From positions 1 to 32,840 of the forward strand of contig JALSIJ010000017.1 of the NCBI GenBank assembly GCA_026981655.1: 32,840 nucleotides of DNA, given 5' to 3'. The stretch's first letter is position 1. Every line of letters starts with the position of its first letter. A model generated the notes under the pieces. That model was not told where the DNA came from. It ran no database searches and saw only the letters and a program-made list of their open reading frames with translations. Origin of the DNA: Rhizobiaceae bacterium. GTDB taxonomy: Bacteria; Pseudomonadota; Alphaproteobacteria; Rhizobiales; Rhizobiaceae. Of this stretch, positions 21,259-28,435 are shown in pieces. The position numbers were made by a program, and so were the translations under genes.

Positions 21259-24200
21259 CTACCCCTTATCTTTGTTATTTGCATTTTTATTACTGCTGCG
21301 AACCTTGCCCGCATCAACCCGTTCAGAAAACTCTGTTGCTTCTCCCGCAGCCAACAATGCTGCCTGTTCCAACCATTCATCTTTCTTCGCTCTTTGCATG
21401 ATAGTTAGCTTCATACGAGCATCTTCAAGATCTTCGATGGTAAGATTGGCCACCTGTTCATAGCGATTAATTCCAAGCGCATTGAGCTCTCTTTCAAGCA
21501 CCGCACCAATACCCCTGATACGCTTCAAATCATCGGCTTTTGATGTGTTTGCCTCAATCGCAGAAGCAACATCCGCCAGAGTAGATTCCTGTTTATCGAC
21601 ATCCTCTGGTTTAGCATCAGCATTGGAGATTTCCGCAACAGGCTCATCATCCGGCTCATCAGCTTTTACAGGTTGAGCATCGTCAGACGCATCAATTGGT
21701 CCATCATCAGCTTGCTTGGATTCAGTTTTGCCAGCATCACCATTGTCTATAATTTCTTCAACATTTGCGACAGCCTCATTAATCGCGGCAACGGCCTCAT
21801 TCACATCAGCAGGTGCTGCCGCTTTAATGGGTTTGTCTTCTGACGAGGTATCTTCAATAACGGCCTCAATGGCTGTTACAGGAACCTCATCAACCAAAGG
21901 CTCGGCGATTGCAGAACTAGCTGGTTTTGCGCCATCATGGTCAGAAACCTCAGCATGAACAACCGGCTCAGCGGACACCCTGGAAAGTTCACTTCGAACA
22001 GATGCCTTGATATCTGCAACCGTTTGGCTGGTGGCTCCCCCGGCAGTACGAACTGCCGCGGCGGTAGTATCACCCGGTTCACTGGCGCTTGTAGATTGAT
22101 CTGTTTTCTTGATAAATCTGGCAACCAAAGGAGACGCTAACTCCTTGATCATCATCCATACGAAATACGGGAATGCACGCAGCGCATAATACACCATAGA
22201 AAGCCCGCCGCGAATAGCGGCAAATCGTGGCCCAGTTGAAGATTTTTCCTCAGCCGCCTCCGGAGGGACAGATGTAGCTGCACTCGGTTCTGGAGCAGGT
22301 TCCACCGGAAATGGATTGTCACCACCAGAACTGCGATAGGCGTTTGGTGCCCTGTAACAGGCAAGCGGAATAACGATCAATGTCAATGCCGTTGCAACAA
22401 TTGCACCAAATAGAAGCGAAATTGCCATGCCCTGAAAAATCGGGTCAGCGATAATAGCAATCGACCCGGCAATCATTGTCAGTTGGGTAATCAAAATTGG
22501 CCGGGTTCTTGTGCGTACAGCCAAAATAACTGCCTCACGATGGTCCATTCCAGAAAGCACTGCCTGACGAGAAAAATCGACCAGCAAAATAGAGTTTCGA
22601 ACAATAATACCCGCCAGCGCAATCCAGCCAATCATTGATGTCGCAGTAAACTCTGCACCCAACAGCCAATGGCCCGGAATGATACCAATCAGGGTCAATG
22701 GAATTGGCGCCATTATAATGCCCGGCATACGGAAGTTACCGAACTCAAGCACGATCAACATATAGATCAGTATCAGCGCGCCCATGAAAGCCAGCCCCAT
22801 ATCACGGAACGTCTCATAGGTTACGGTCCACTCTCCGGTCCATTCAAATCCGGATTTAAAGCTGTCTGCCGGCGGCCCCATAAGTTCACCTGAAAGAGTG
22901 ACGCCATCCGGTGTTTTATAATCTTCAAGCAATTTGCCAACATCAAGCATACCATAGACAGGGGCAGCAAGTCGGCCTGCAACTTCGCCGGTCACATATT
23001 CAACCGAGCGCAAATCCTTGTGATAAATCACCGGATCGGCAGGTGTGCGAACAAATTTGCCAAGGTCACTAAGCGGAACGGTCTTACCATCGCGGCTTTT
23101 GATGGGCACTTCACCCAGCCGGGAAATTTGGCCCCGCACATGCAACGGTGCCTGAATGATAATTATTCGTGGTTCAAGCTCGTGGCCAATTTTTACATTG
23201 CCAAGCTTAAATCCACCCATAATCATCGACAGCTGACGGTTAAGGTCCGCCGTCGAGACATTGCGGAATTCGGCCTTGTCCTGATCAACCTCAAATGTCC
23301 AGTTGTCGTGTGGTGCCTGAATGTAATTGCCAACATCAACAATTTTGTCGGACTTTTCAAACATGTCGGTCAAATCTTGCGCTACCTGGCGGCGAACCTC
23401 ATCATTCGGCCCATAAACCTCTGCAACAACAGTTTGCAATACCGGCGGCCCCGGTGGCATTTCAACGACTTCAATGCGGCCACCCAGCTTGGCAATCAAT
23501 GGTGTCAGCATCTCGCGAGCCTGCACCGCAATCTCATGACTTGTGCGGTCCCGGTCACCCTTGTCGAGCAATTGAATTTGCAAATCACCCTGCCACGGAG
23601 AACGGCGCAAATAGTAATGACGCACCAGCCCATTAAAGTTAAACGGTGAAGATGTTCCAACATAACTTTGCACTGCAGTCACTTCTGGCATAGTCAGAAT
23701 TTTCTGACCCAAAATCTGGGCGGCATTTGCCGTTGCTGGAAGCGCTGTTCCTTCCGGCATGTTGATCACCACATTAAATTCCGGCTTATTATCCAACGGC
23801 AACATTTTTACCGCCACCGATGTGAAATAGAACATTGAGCAGGCAAGCCCCAAAGCCCCCCACATACAAAGCTTGAATATAAACGCCTTCTTTTTGCTAT
23901 CCAGCAGCGGACCCAAAAGACCACGAAAGAAACCATCCATTCGCTCAGACGAACGATGTTCAGACTCCTGCATTGAACGCAGTTTCGAAAGGCTTGGGCG
24001 CACCCGCATCACCAACCACGGGGTAAAGATGAATGCAGCAAACAGCGAGAATATCATTGCCACTGAACCAAGCACTGGAATTGGCCGCATATAGGGGCCC
24101 ATCATGCCAGATACAAATCCCATTGGAAGCAATGCCGCGATAATCGCCAGCGTTGCCAGAATTGTAGGATTACCCACTTCGCGAACAGCATCGATCGTTG

Positions 24201-25560
24201 TAGCCGTATCCACCCGACCATTCATTAACCAGCGTCGATATACATTTTCAACAACAACTGTTGCATCATCAACCAGAATACCGATTGAGAAAATAAGCGC
24301 AAACAAAGACACCCGGTCGATGGTATAGTCCAAAACCCAGGCTGAAAAAATGGTAATCAGAATAATCACCGGGATAACCACCACGACAACAATGGTCGGG
24401 CGCAATCCCAGAAAAAAGAATATCAGAATTGTAACAGCCATTGTGGCGCCGAGCATTTCCGCAATCAGCTCATTGACCTTTTGATTGGCGGTTTCACCAT
24501 AGTTACGGGTAATCGAGACATTTACATTATCTGGGATAATACGGCCCTTGATCGATTCAATTTTTGCTAAAATCGCTTTGGCAACTGCAACACCATTGGT
24601 GCCGGTTTTCTTGGCCAGCGAAATTGTGACCGCCGGCGCGCCATTGGTTTTCGGCATATCATCTCCAGCAGCCATACCAGAAAAATATTGAACCACACTA
24701 TTGGCTTCGCCAGGCCCGGAAACAACTTTTGCCACATCACGCACATAGATCGGGCTGCCATTACGCACCCCAACAATCAGGCGTTCCAAATCCGCAGCAT
24801 TACGCAAAAAGCGACCTGAATAGACCGTAAAGTAATTTGCCCCGGTTTCAGTACCACCAACTTTTCGTTTTTCGTTTGCCGATACAATCGTATCCGCCAA
24901 TTGATCAATACTAATCCCAAAACTGCGCATTCGTTCAGGCTGCACTTCAACGCGCATCTGTTCTGCACGACCACCGGTAATAAAGCTCTGGGAAGTGTTT
25001 GGAACCTCTTTTAGCCGCTGCATTACTTCCAGCGCGATCAGGCGCAGACCGGAATCGTCAACCTCCTCAGACCAGATGGTCAAGGTAACTGCTGGCACAT
25101 CATCTGCACCTCGGGGCTTTACCAGCGGCTGCGATACACCCGGTGGTATCTTGTCCCGGTTGGACATCAGCTTGTCGTAAAGCTTGACCAGAGAATTTTC
25201 AGTCTCTTCACCAACCTTAAACTGAACAGTGACCATGCCCCTGCCCCGTTCGGAGGCAGAGTAGACATGTTTAACACCCGGAATTTCACTCATCATCCGC
25301 TCAAGCGGGTCGGTCGCCAAACTTGCAACCTGCCGGGATGAGGCGCCCGGAAACTCGAAGAATATATCAGCCACAGGAACCAGAATTTGTGGATCTTCCT
25401 GACGCGGCGTGATCAACAATCCAAGCAAGCCAAGTGCCAGACAGGCTACCAGTAACAAAGGAGAAAGAGGTGAATGAATAAAAGTTTTAGCAAGCCCCCC
25501 GGCCATGCCTAAAGACTTTTCTTCACCCATCGCCAGATTATCAAAATCATGATCTGCCAT
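21259..25560 (-). CDS. RND efflux transporter permease with a long cytoplasmic tail and C-terminal HhH domain
   Basis: A 1433-residue inner-membrane pump of the AcrB/CusA (HAE) superfamily, about 380 residues longer than usual. The first helix is at ~33-50. The proton-relay Asp pair is present in SIGILVDDATVVVENVYRRW (D431, D432). The second helical bundle (~930-1070) carries TSMIGWIALAGIIVRNSILLVDF. The core ends near residue 1070. The tail has a hydrophobic/amphipathic stretch (~1115-1145), an acidic Ala/Glu/Asp-rich region, and a final helix-hairpin-helix domain from ~1341 (LKRIRGIGAVLERELNALGI, then DEWLEQAALLA) of the type attached to several rhizobial proteins. This fusion is unusual. 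The adaptor gene is upstream; no outer-membrane TolC gene is present. Cargo unknown. Confidence 0.92.
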   Translation of the reverse strand: MADHDFDNLAMGEEKSLGMAGGLAKTFIHSPLSPLLLVACLALGLLGLLITPRQEDPQILVPVADIFFEFPGASSRQVASLATDPLERMMSEIPGVKHVYSASERGRGMVTVQFKVGEETENSLVKLYDKLMSNRDKIPPGVSQPLVKPRGADDVPAVTLTIWSEEVDDSGLRLIALEVMQRLKEVPNTSQSFITGGRAEQMRVEVQPERMRSFGISIDQLADTIVSANEKRKVGGTETGANYFTVYSGRFLRNAADLERLIVGVRNGSPIYVRDVAKVVSGPGEANSVVQYFSGMAAGDDMPKTNGAPAVTISLAKKTGTNGVAVAKAILAKIESIKGRIIPDNVNVSITRNYGETANQKVNELIAEMLGATMAVTILIFFFLGLRPTIVVVVVIPVIILITIFSAWVLDYTIDRVSLFALIFSIGILVDDATVVVENVYRRWLMNGRVDTATTIDAVREVGNPTILATLAIIAALLPMGFVSGMMGPYMRPIPVLGSVAMIFSLFAAFIFTPWLVMRVRPSLSKLRSMQESEHRSSERMDGFFRGLLGPLLDSKKKAFIFKLCMWGALGLACSMFYFTSVAVKMLPLDNKPEFNVVINMPEGTALPATANAAQILGQKILTMPEVTAVQSYVGTSSPFNFNGLVRHYYLRRSPWQGDLQIQLLDKGDRDRTSHEIAVQAREMLTPLIAKLGGRIEVVEMPPGPPVLQTVVAEVYGPNDEVRRQVAQDLTDMFEKSDKIVDVGNYIQAPHDNWTFEVDQDKAEFRNVSTADLNRQLSMIMGGFKLGNVKIGHELEPRIIIIQAPLHVRGQISRLGEVPIKSRDGKTVPLSDLGKFVRTPADPVIYHKDLRSVEYVTGEVAGRLAAPVYGMLDVGKLLEDYKTPDGVTLSGELMGPPADSFKSGFEWTGEWTVTYETFRDMGLAFMGALILIYMLIVLEFGNFRMPGIIMAPIPLTLIGIIPGHWLLGAEFTATSMIGWIALAGIIVRNSILLVDFSRQAVLSGMDHREAVILAVRTRTRPILITQLTMIAGSIAIIADPIFQGMAISLLFGAIVATALTLIVIPLACYRAPNAYRSSGGDNPFPVEPAPEPSAATSVPPEAAEEKSSTGPRFAAIRGGLSMVYYALRAFPYFVWMMIKELASPLVARFIKKTDQSTSASEPGDTTAAAVRTAGGATSQTVADIKASVRSELSRVSAEPVVHAEVSDHDGAKPASSAIAEPLVDEVPVTAIEAVIEDTSSEDKPIKAAAPADVNEAVAAINEAVANVEEIIDNGDAGKTESKQADDGPIDASDDAQPVKADEPDDEPVAEISNADAKPEDVDKQESTLADVASAIEANTSKADDLKRIRGIGAVLERELNALGINRYEQVANLTIEDLEDARMKLTIMQRAKKDEWLEQAALLAAGEATEFSERVDAGKVRSSNKNANNKDKG

Positions 25561-25635
25561 TACTCAAACACTCAACTCTTACAATTACTTTTCACGCTGC
25601 TGGCTTAAGACCAAACAACTCGATTGGCGCCAGTT

Positions 25636-26799
25636 TTAGTTCAACTTCGATGAACCGTCCGCATTTGTGCCAGCACTTTTGGTGTTCGGTTTGCCCTTGA
25701 ACAATATGACAACCTCATCACCAGCACTGATGCCGGATATAATGCTCACCTTACCTCCAGGTTTAACGTCGCCCAAACGAACAAGACGCATGGATTTCTT
25801 TCCATCTTTAACGACATAAACCCTTGGCAGGCTGCCTTGCATTTCAACCGCAGATTCAGGAATAACCACCAAACCTTCATCACTGGCATCAGGGTCGGGA
25901 ATATGCACTTCCGCATACATTCCAGGCCCCCCTGGAACACCTCTTGGAAGATCAAACTTTACTGTCACCGTATGGCGTGCCTGATCGGCAACCGGAAAAA
26001 TCTGTGCAACACGCACCTCAATATCGACCCCGCCACCGGCATCAATCCGTGCGGGCAGAATATCCAAAACCTTGAGCGAGGAAACCAGACGAACCGGCAC
26101 CTCTGCCTGAATGCGCAAATAATCAACAAATGCAAATTTCAGCAGCGGTGTTCCCGGCTGCACGGTTGTGCCCGTTTCCACGAGTTTTTGAACGATAATT
26201 CCATCGAAAGGGGCAAGCTGGCGCGTATCTCGAAGGTTCGCATCAAGCTCCTCCAACCGCGCCTGGGCAGAAAGCACCTGGCTTTGAGCTTGACGGATTC
26301 CATTAAACTGACCCTGCAAATCTGAATACCGCTGCAATCCTGGATTTGACATTCCCAAACCACTGGAAAGCGGGCGGGTAAACATCTGGTCAAACATTGA
26401 AGGCATGCCGAAGCCCGATGAGCGCGACTTACCATTAATTGATGGAGAATAGAGTTCTCTGTTATATTGAACCTGTGCATAGCGAAGGCCTGCTTGCGCC
26501 GCCAGCAGATCGGCATAGGCTGCCCTGCGCCGCGCCCGAATATCATCATCACTAATGACAATGAGCAAATCATTTGCCTTGAAGGATGACCCCTCTTCCC
26601 CGGCAACATAATTCACCCGGCCGGGAACTTTGGCTGAAAGCGTTACTTCCTTGTAGGGGATAACCGTACCGCCGGTTACAATATTTCTGCCGGAAGCTTC
26701 TGTCTCGGCCACTACAGTTTCAAACTGCTGTGCAACAGCCACCTGCGCCAACATTAAAACTGAGGCGACTATACTCAATACTCGGAGCGCCATTTTCAT
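25636..26799 (-). CDS. RND efflux periplasmic adaptor (membrane fusion protein)
   Basis: A 387-residue HlyD/AcrA-type adaptor. The signal peptide runs to about residue 23 (MLAQVAVA before QQFETVV). The barrel-sandwich half begins with GGTVIPYKEVTLSAKVPGRV (~43-62), and the second lipoyl half is LAPFDGIIVQKLVETGTTV (~196-214). Between them lies a coiled-coil hairpin interrupted by a Gly/Ser/Met/Phe-rich insertion (~122-155, SGFGMPSMFDQMF) not typical of the family. Beta-barrel and membrane-proximal domains follow, ending at VVILFKG. The start is ATG at 26799 or 26793, with GGGGAAGG upstream supplied by the end of the SCP2-like gene. It links the RND pump to an outer-membrane channel that must be encoded elsewhere. 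Confidence 0.9.
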   Translation of the reverse strand: MKMALRVLSIVASVLMLAQVAVAQQFETVVAETEASGRNIVTGGTVIPYKEVTLSAKVPGRVNYVAGEEGSSFKANDLLIVISDDDIRARRRAAYADLLAAQAGLRYAQVQYNRELYSPSINGKSRSSGFGMPSMFDQMFTRPLSSGLGMSNPGLQRYSDLQGQFNGIRQAQSQVLSAQARLEELDANLRDTRQLAPFDGIIVQKLVETGTTVQPGTPLLKFAFVDYLRIQAEVPVRLVSSLKVLDILPARIDAGGGVDIEVRVAQIFPVADQARHTVTVKFDLPRGVPGGPGMYAEVHIPDPDASDEGLVVIPESAVEMQGSLPRVYVVKDGKKSMRLVRLGDVKPGGKVSIISGISAGDEVVILFKGKPNTKSAGTNADGSSKLN

Positions 26800-26803
26800 T
26801 TAT

Positions 26804-27199
26804 CTATGCCTTCCCCATCGTTGCAAAATTTCTGATAAAGGGACCAGCAATGCGAGGAACTTTCATCATCGCACCGTAGTCACCAACAAGAAATTGCAGT
26901 TTTTTGGATATATATGCCATTCCCAAACCCATCATTCCTGGAGGATTGGTATTCCACTTTTCCCACGTCGGCTTATCCGCCCGCAGGTCCCAATTAAGCT
27001 CTTCACCATTGTACGCACCGGCAGAAATGCCTTTTTCGCCATCAACGACAATTGCGCCCAAAGGTTTTTCATCACCCTTGAAGCCATAACCAAATATAGA
27101 TTTAAATCTGTTTTTCTCCAGCTCGCCTGCAATGCCTGTTTTAGCATTCCGCACCGTCTGGAAATTCGTCATCCACTCATCAGAAAATAACTCTGACAT
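26804..27199 (-). CDS. SCP2-like sterol/lipid-carrier domain protein
   Basis: A 131-residue soluble protein without signal peptide. Its order of segments fits an SCP2 domain, the fold that encloses lipids or other hydrophobic molecules. These are an N-terminal helix (EWMTNFQTVRNAKTG), beta strands around GAIVVDGEKGISAGAYNG, then the ADKPTWEKW segment, and the C-terminal KKLQFLVGDYGAMMKVPRIAG, which parallels the 'GKLKVEGD...' end of the family. The assignment rests on pattern, not on invariant catalytic residues. The ATG at 27199 was chosen because CAGGAGGACGGT lies directly upstream; an upstream in-frame start adds 20 unlikely residues. It is the first gene of the RND run, 4 bases before the adaptor, which suggests that the pump's cargo is hydrophobic. 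Confidence 0.65.
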   Translation of the reverse strand: MSELFSDEWMTNFQTVRNAKTGIAGELEKNRFKSIFGYGFKGDEKPLGAIVVDGEKGISAGAYNGEELNWDLRADKPTWEKWNTNPPGMMGLGMAYISKKLQFLVGDYGAMMKVPRIAGPFIRNFATMGKA

Positions 27200-27300
27200 A
27201 CCGTCCTCCTGATATAACCGAAAGATATTACTCAGTCGGCCCCATCCACATTTAAGCAAAATCGAAAGAGGTAAGTCAAAACCTAATCCCCTCCCAAGGT

Positions 27301-27329
27301 ATTATAACTAAGATTGAAGTTAACGATAA
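27301..27329 (-). promoter_or_regulatory. Candidate promoter of the SCP2-RND cluster
   Basis: On the minus strand TATAAT is a perfect -10 match (plus coordinates 27301-27306), with TTATCG 17 bases upstream as a poor -35. This gives a leader of about 95 bases to the SCP2-like start. The weak -35 would suit an activator-dependent promoter. Confidence 0.4.
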
Positions 27330-27806
27330 ACTTAAACTTCATCCGACAATATGTATAAACGGTTGTTTTTACACACGAATCCTTAAAATATACATATAGA
27401 TAAAACTTTAGCTATTTTAATTACCAATTTTTAACTATGTACCTCTCCGTTAAGATTAACAAACACCTTATTGGTGACAGTTATTTCTACGCCTAAAGTC
27501 AACTCCATGCATAGTAAAATGCCGGAAGAAACTGAATATCCACTTGATATATATACATATTCAACTATATAGATACATTAAGATTTCAATAAAAGCAAGC
27601 CACTTCACGGATGTAAATTGGCAATACAACCTAAACTGGACTGAAGGTTATGGTTAAGCATTAACCGGTGCTTCAGCATCCATTTACCATTGATAGCCAG
27701 TTAATATAATTGGAATAATAGCATCAAGGGGCATTCTTGCACGCGGCGGATGGGCAGTAAGAAAAGCTAAAATCCAGCGATAGAGCAACACACCATCGTC
27801 AAGATC

Positions 27807-27822
27807 TTGAATAAAAATTCAA
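27807..27822. promoter_or_regulatory. 16-bp palindrome TTGAATAAAAATTCAA
   Basis: Perfect 6-bp arms (TTGAAT/ATTCAA) around AAAA, about 86 bases upstream of the small plus-strand gene. Size and symmetry suit a dimeric regulator. No regulator gene is adjacent. Confidence 0.35.
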
Positions 27823-27908
27823 CATCAGACGATTGATATATTGCATTTCCTCTATGTATGGTGCCATATATCGCGACTAGTGCAATTGAGTCTCAAGGAG
27901 AATATGCA

Positions 27909-28343
27909 ATGGTCTTCAAGAAATTGTCCGCACTGGGCGGCAAAGTCTTTGGCGGCGGCAACAGCTCTGACGAAAACAGAGCGATTGTTTCTCGTGCTTT
28001 AAACGTCCATGGACTGGAAGAATATCGCGAAACCACAATAGAAGTTGAGAGGCTTCTGGATGCAATAGATAGTGCGCCAACCCGACTGAAAAAACGCGAG
28101 CACGAAGAATTGCTAAGCCGTTTCCGCTGCCGGCAAGATGCCTTGCGCAGCGCTGCTGTGGTGCTTGCCAGTCAGTTGGATGCAAATGACACCCCGGAAA
28201 TCTTTAGAAATTTTGCCATCACCGAGATGGACCAGTCGAAAGTCAGCTCAGGCATCACCGATCCCCGCCAATGCCCGGCACACGAGCTAGCCCGGTATTT
28301 TATCGAAGAGGCAGAGAGCGATTACATCATGGGTCGGGCTTAA
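27909..28343 (+). CDS. Conserved-looking small hypothetical protein
   Basis: A 144-residue soluble protein that I do not recognise. The N-terminus is Gly/Lys-rich (MVFKKLSALGGKVFGGGNSSD). The rest is mostly helical and charged: LEEYRETTIEVERLLDAIDSAP, then LKKREHEELLSRFRCRQDALRSA. A C-terminal segment CPAHELARYFIEEAESDYIMG could be a small helical motif. There is no signal peptide or membrane helix. The ATG at 27909 has CAAGGAGAATATGCA upstream, a good ribosome site, so translation is credible; an in-frame ATG at 27858 lacks one. It stands alone, diverging from the RND cluster and converging with the VWA gene, with a bidirectional terminator between. Confidence 0.75.
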   Translation: MVFKKLSALGGKVFGGGNSSDENRAIVSRALNVHGLEEYRETTIEVERLLDAIDSAPTRLKKREHEELLSRFRCRQDALRSAAVVLASQLDANDTPEIFRNFAITEMDQSKVSSGITDPRQCPAHELARYFIEEAESDYIMGRA

Positions 28344-28386
28344 TTTATTTTCCGAAAACCCATCCGGCCTCACCCATCAAACACAA

Positions 28387-28418
28387 AATACCCGGCCCTG
28401 GAGCCGGATATTCTTTGT
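28387..28418. terminator. Bidirectional intrinsic terminator between convergent genes
   Basis: CCGGC (28392-28396) pairs with GCCGG (28403-28407), extended by AATA/TATT after one mismatch, with a 6-base loop. TTCTTTGT follows on the plus strand, and A-rich sequence precedes it, giving U's on the minus strand. It lies between the stops of the small hypothetical gene and the VWA gene. Confidence 0.7.
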
Positions 28419-28435
28419 CACTAAACAATCATCGC

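Larger units (their letters stand above)
27200..27908. other. 709-base AT-rich intergenic region between divergent genes
   Basis: No gene could be supported. It separates the minus-strand RND cluster from a plus-strand small gene. It holds a candidate minus-strand promoter (27301-27329), alternating TATA-rich words such as GATATATATACATATTC near 27546, an inverted repeat GGTTAA/TTAACC at 27652-27666, and a 16-bp palindrome at 27807-27822. The unusual length suggests complex regulation or a decayed gene. Confidence 0.5.

Noticed and set aside
21259-25560. RND gene as a copper/silver CusA-type pump
   Set aside because: No Met-rich metal-relay segments or cus regulators were seen, and the low-complexity neighbours and SCP2-like gene argue for another cargo. 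Substrate left open.
27315-27335. CtrA-like box TTAA-N-TTAA ahead of the RND cluster
   Set aside because: The spacing between the half-sites is 8 bases rather than the 7 required, and TTAA words are frequent in this AT-rich gap.
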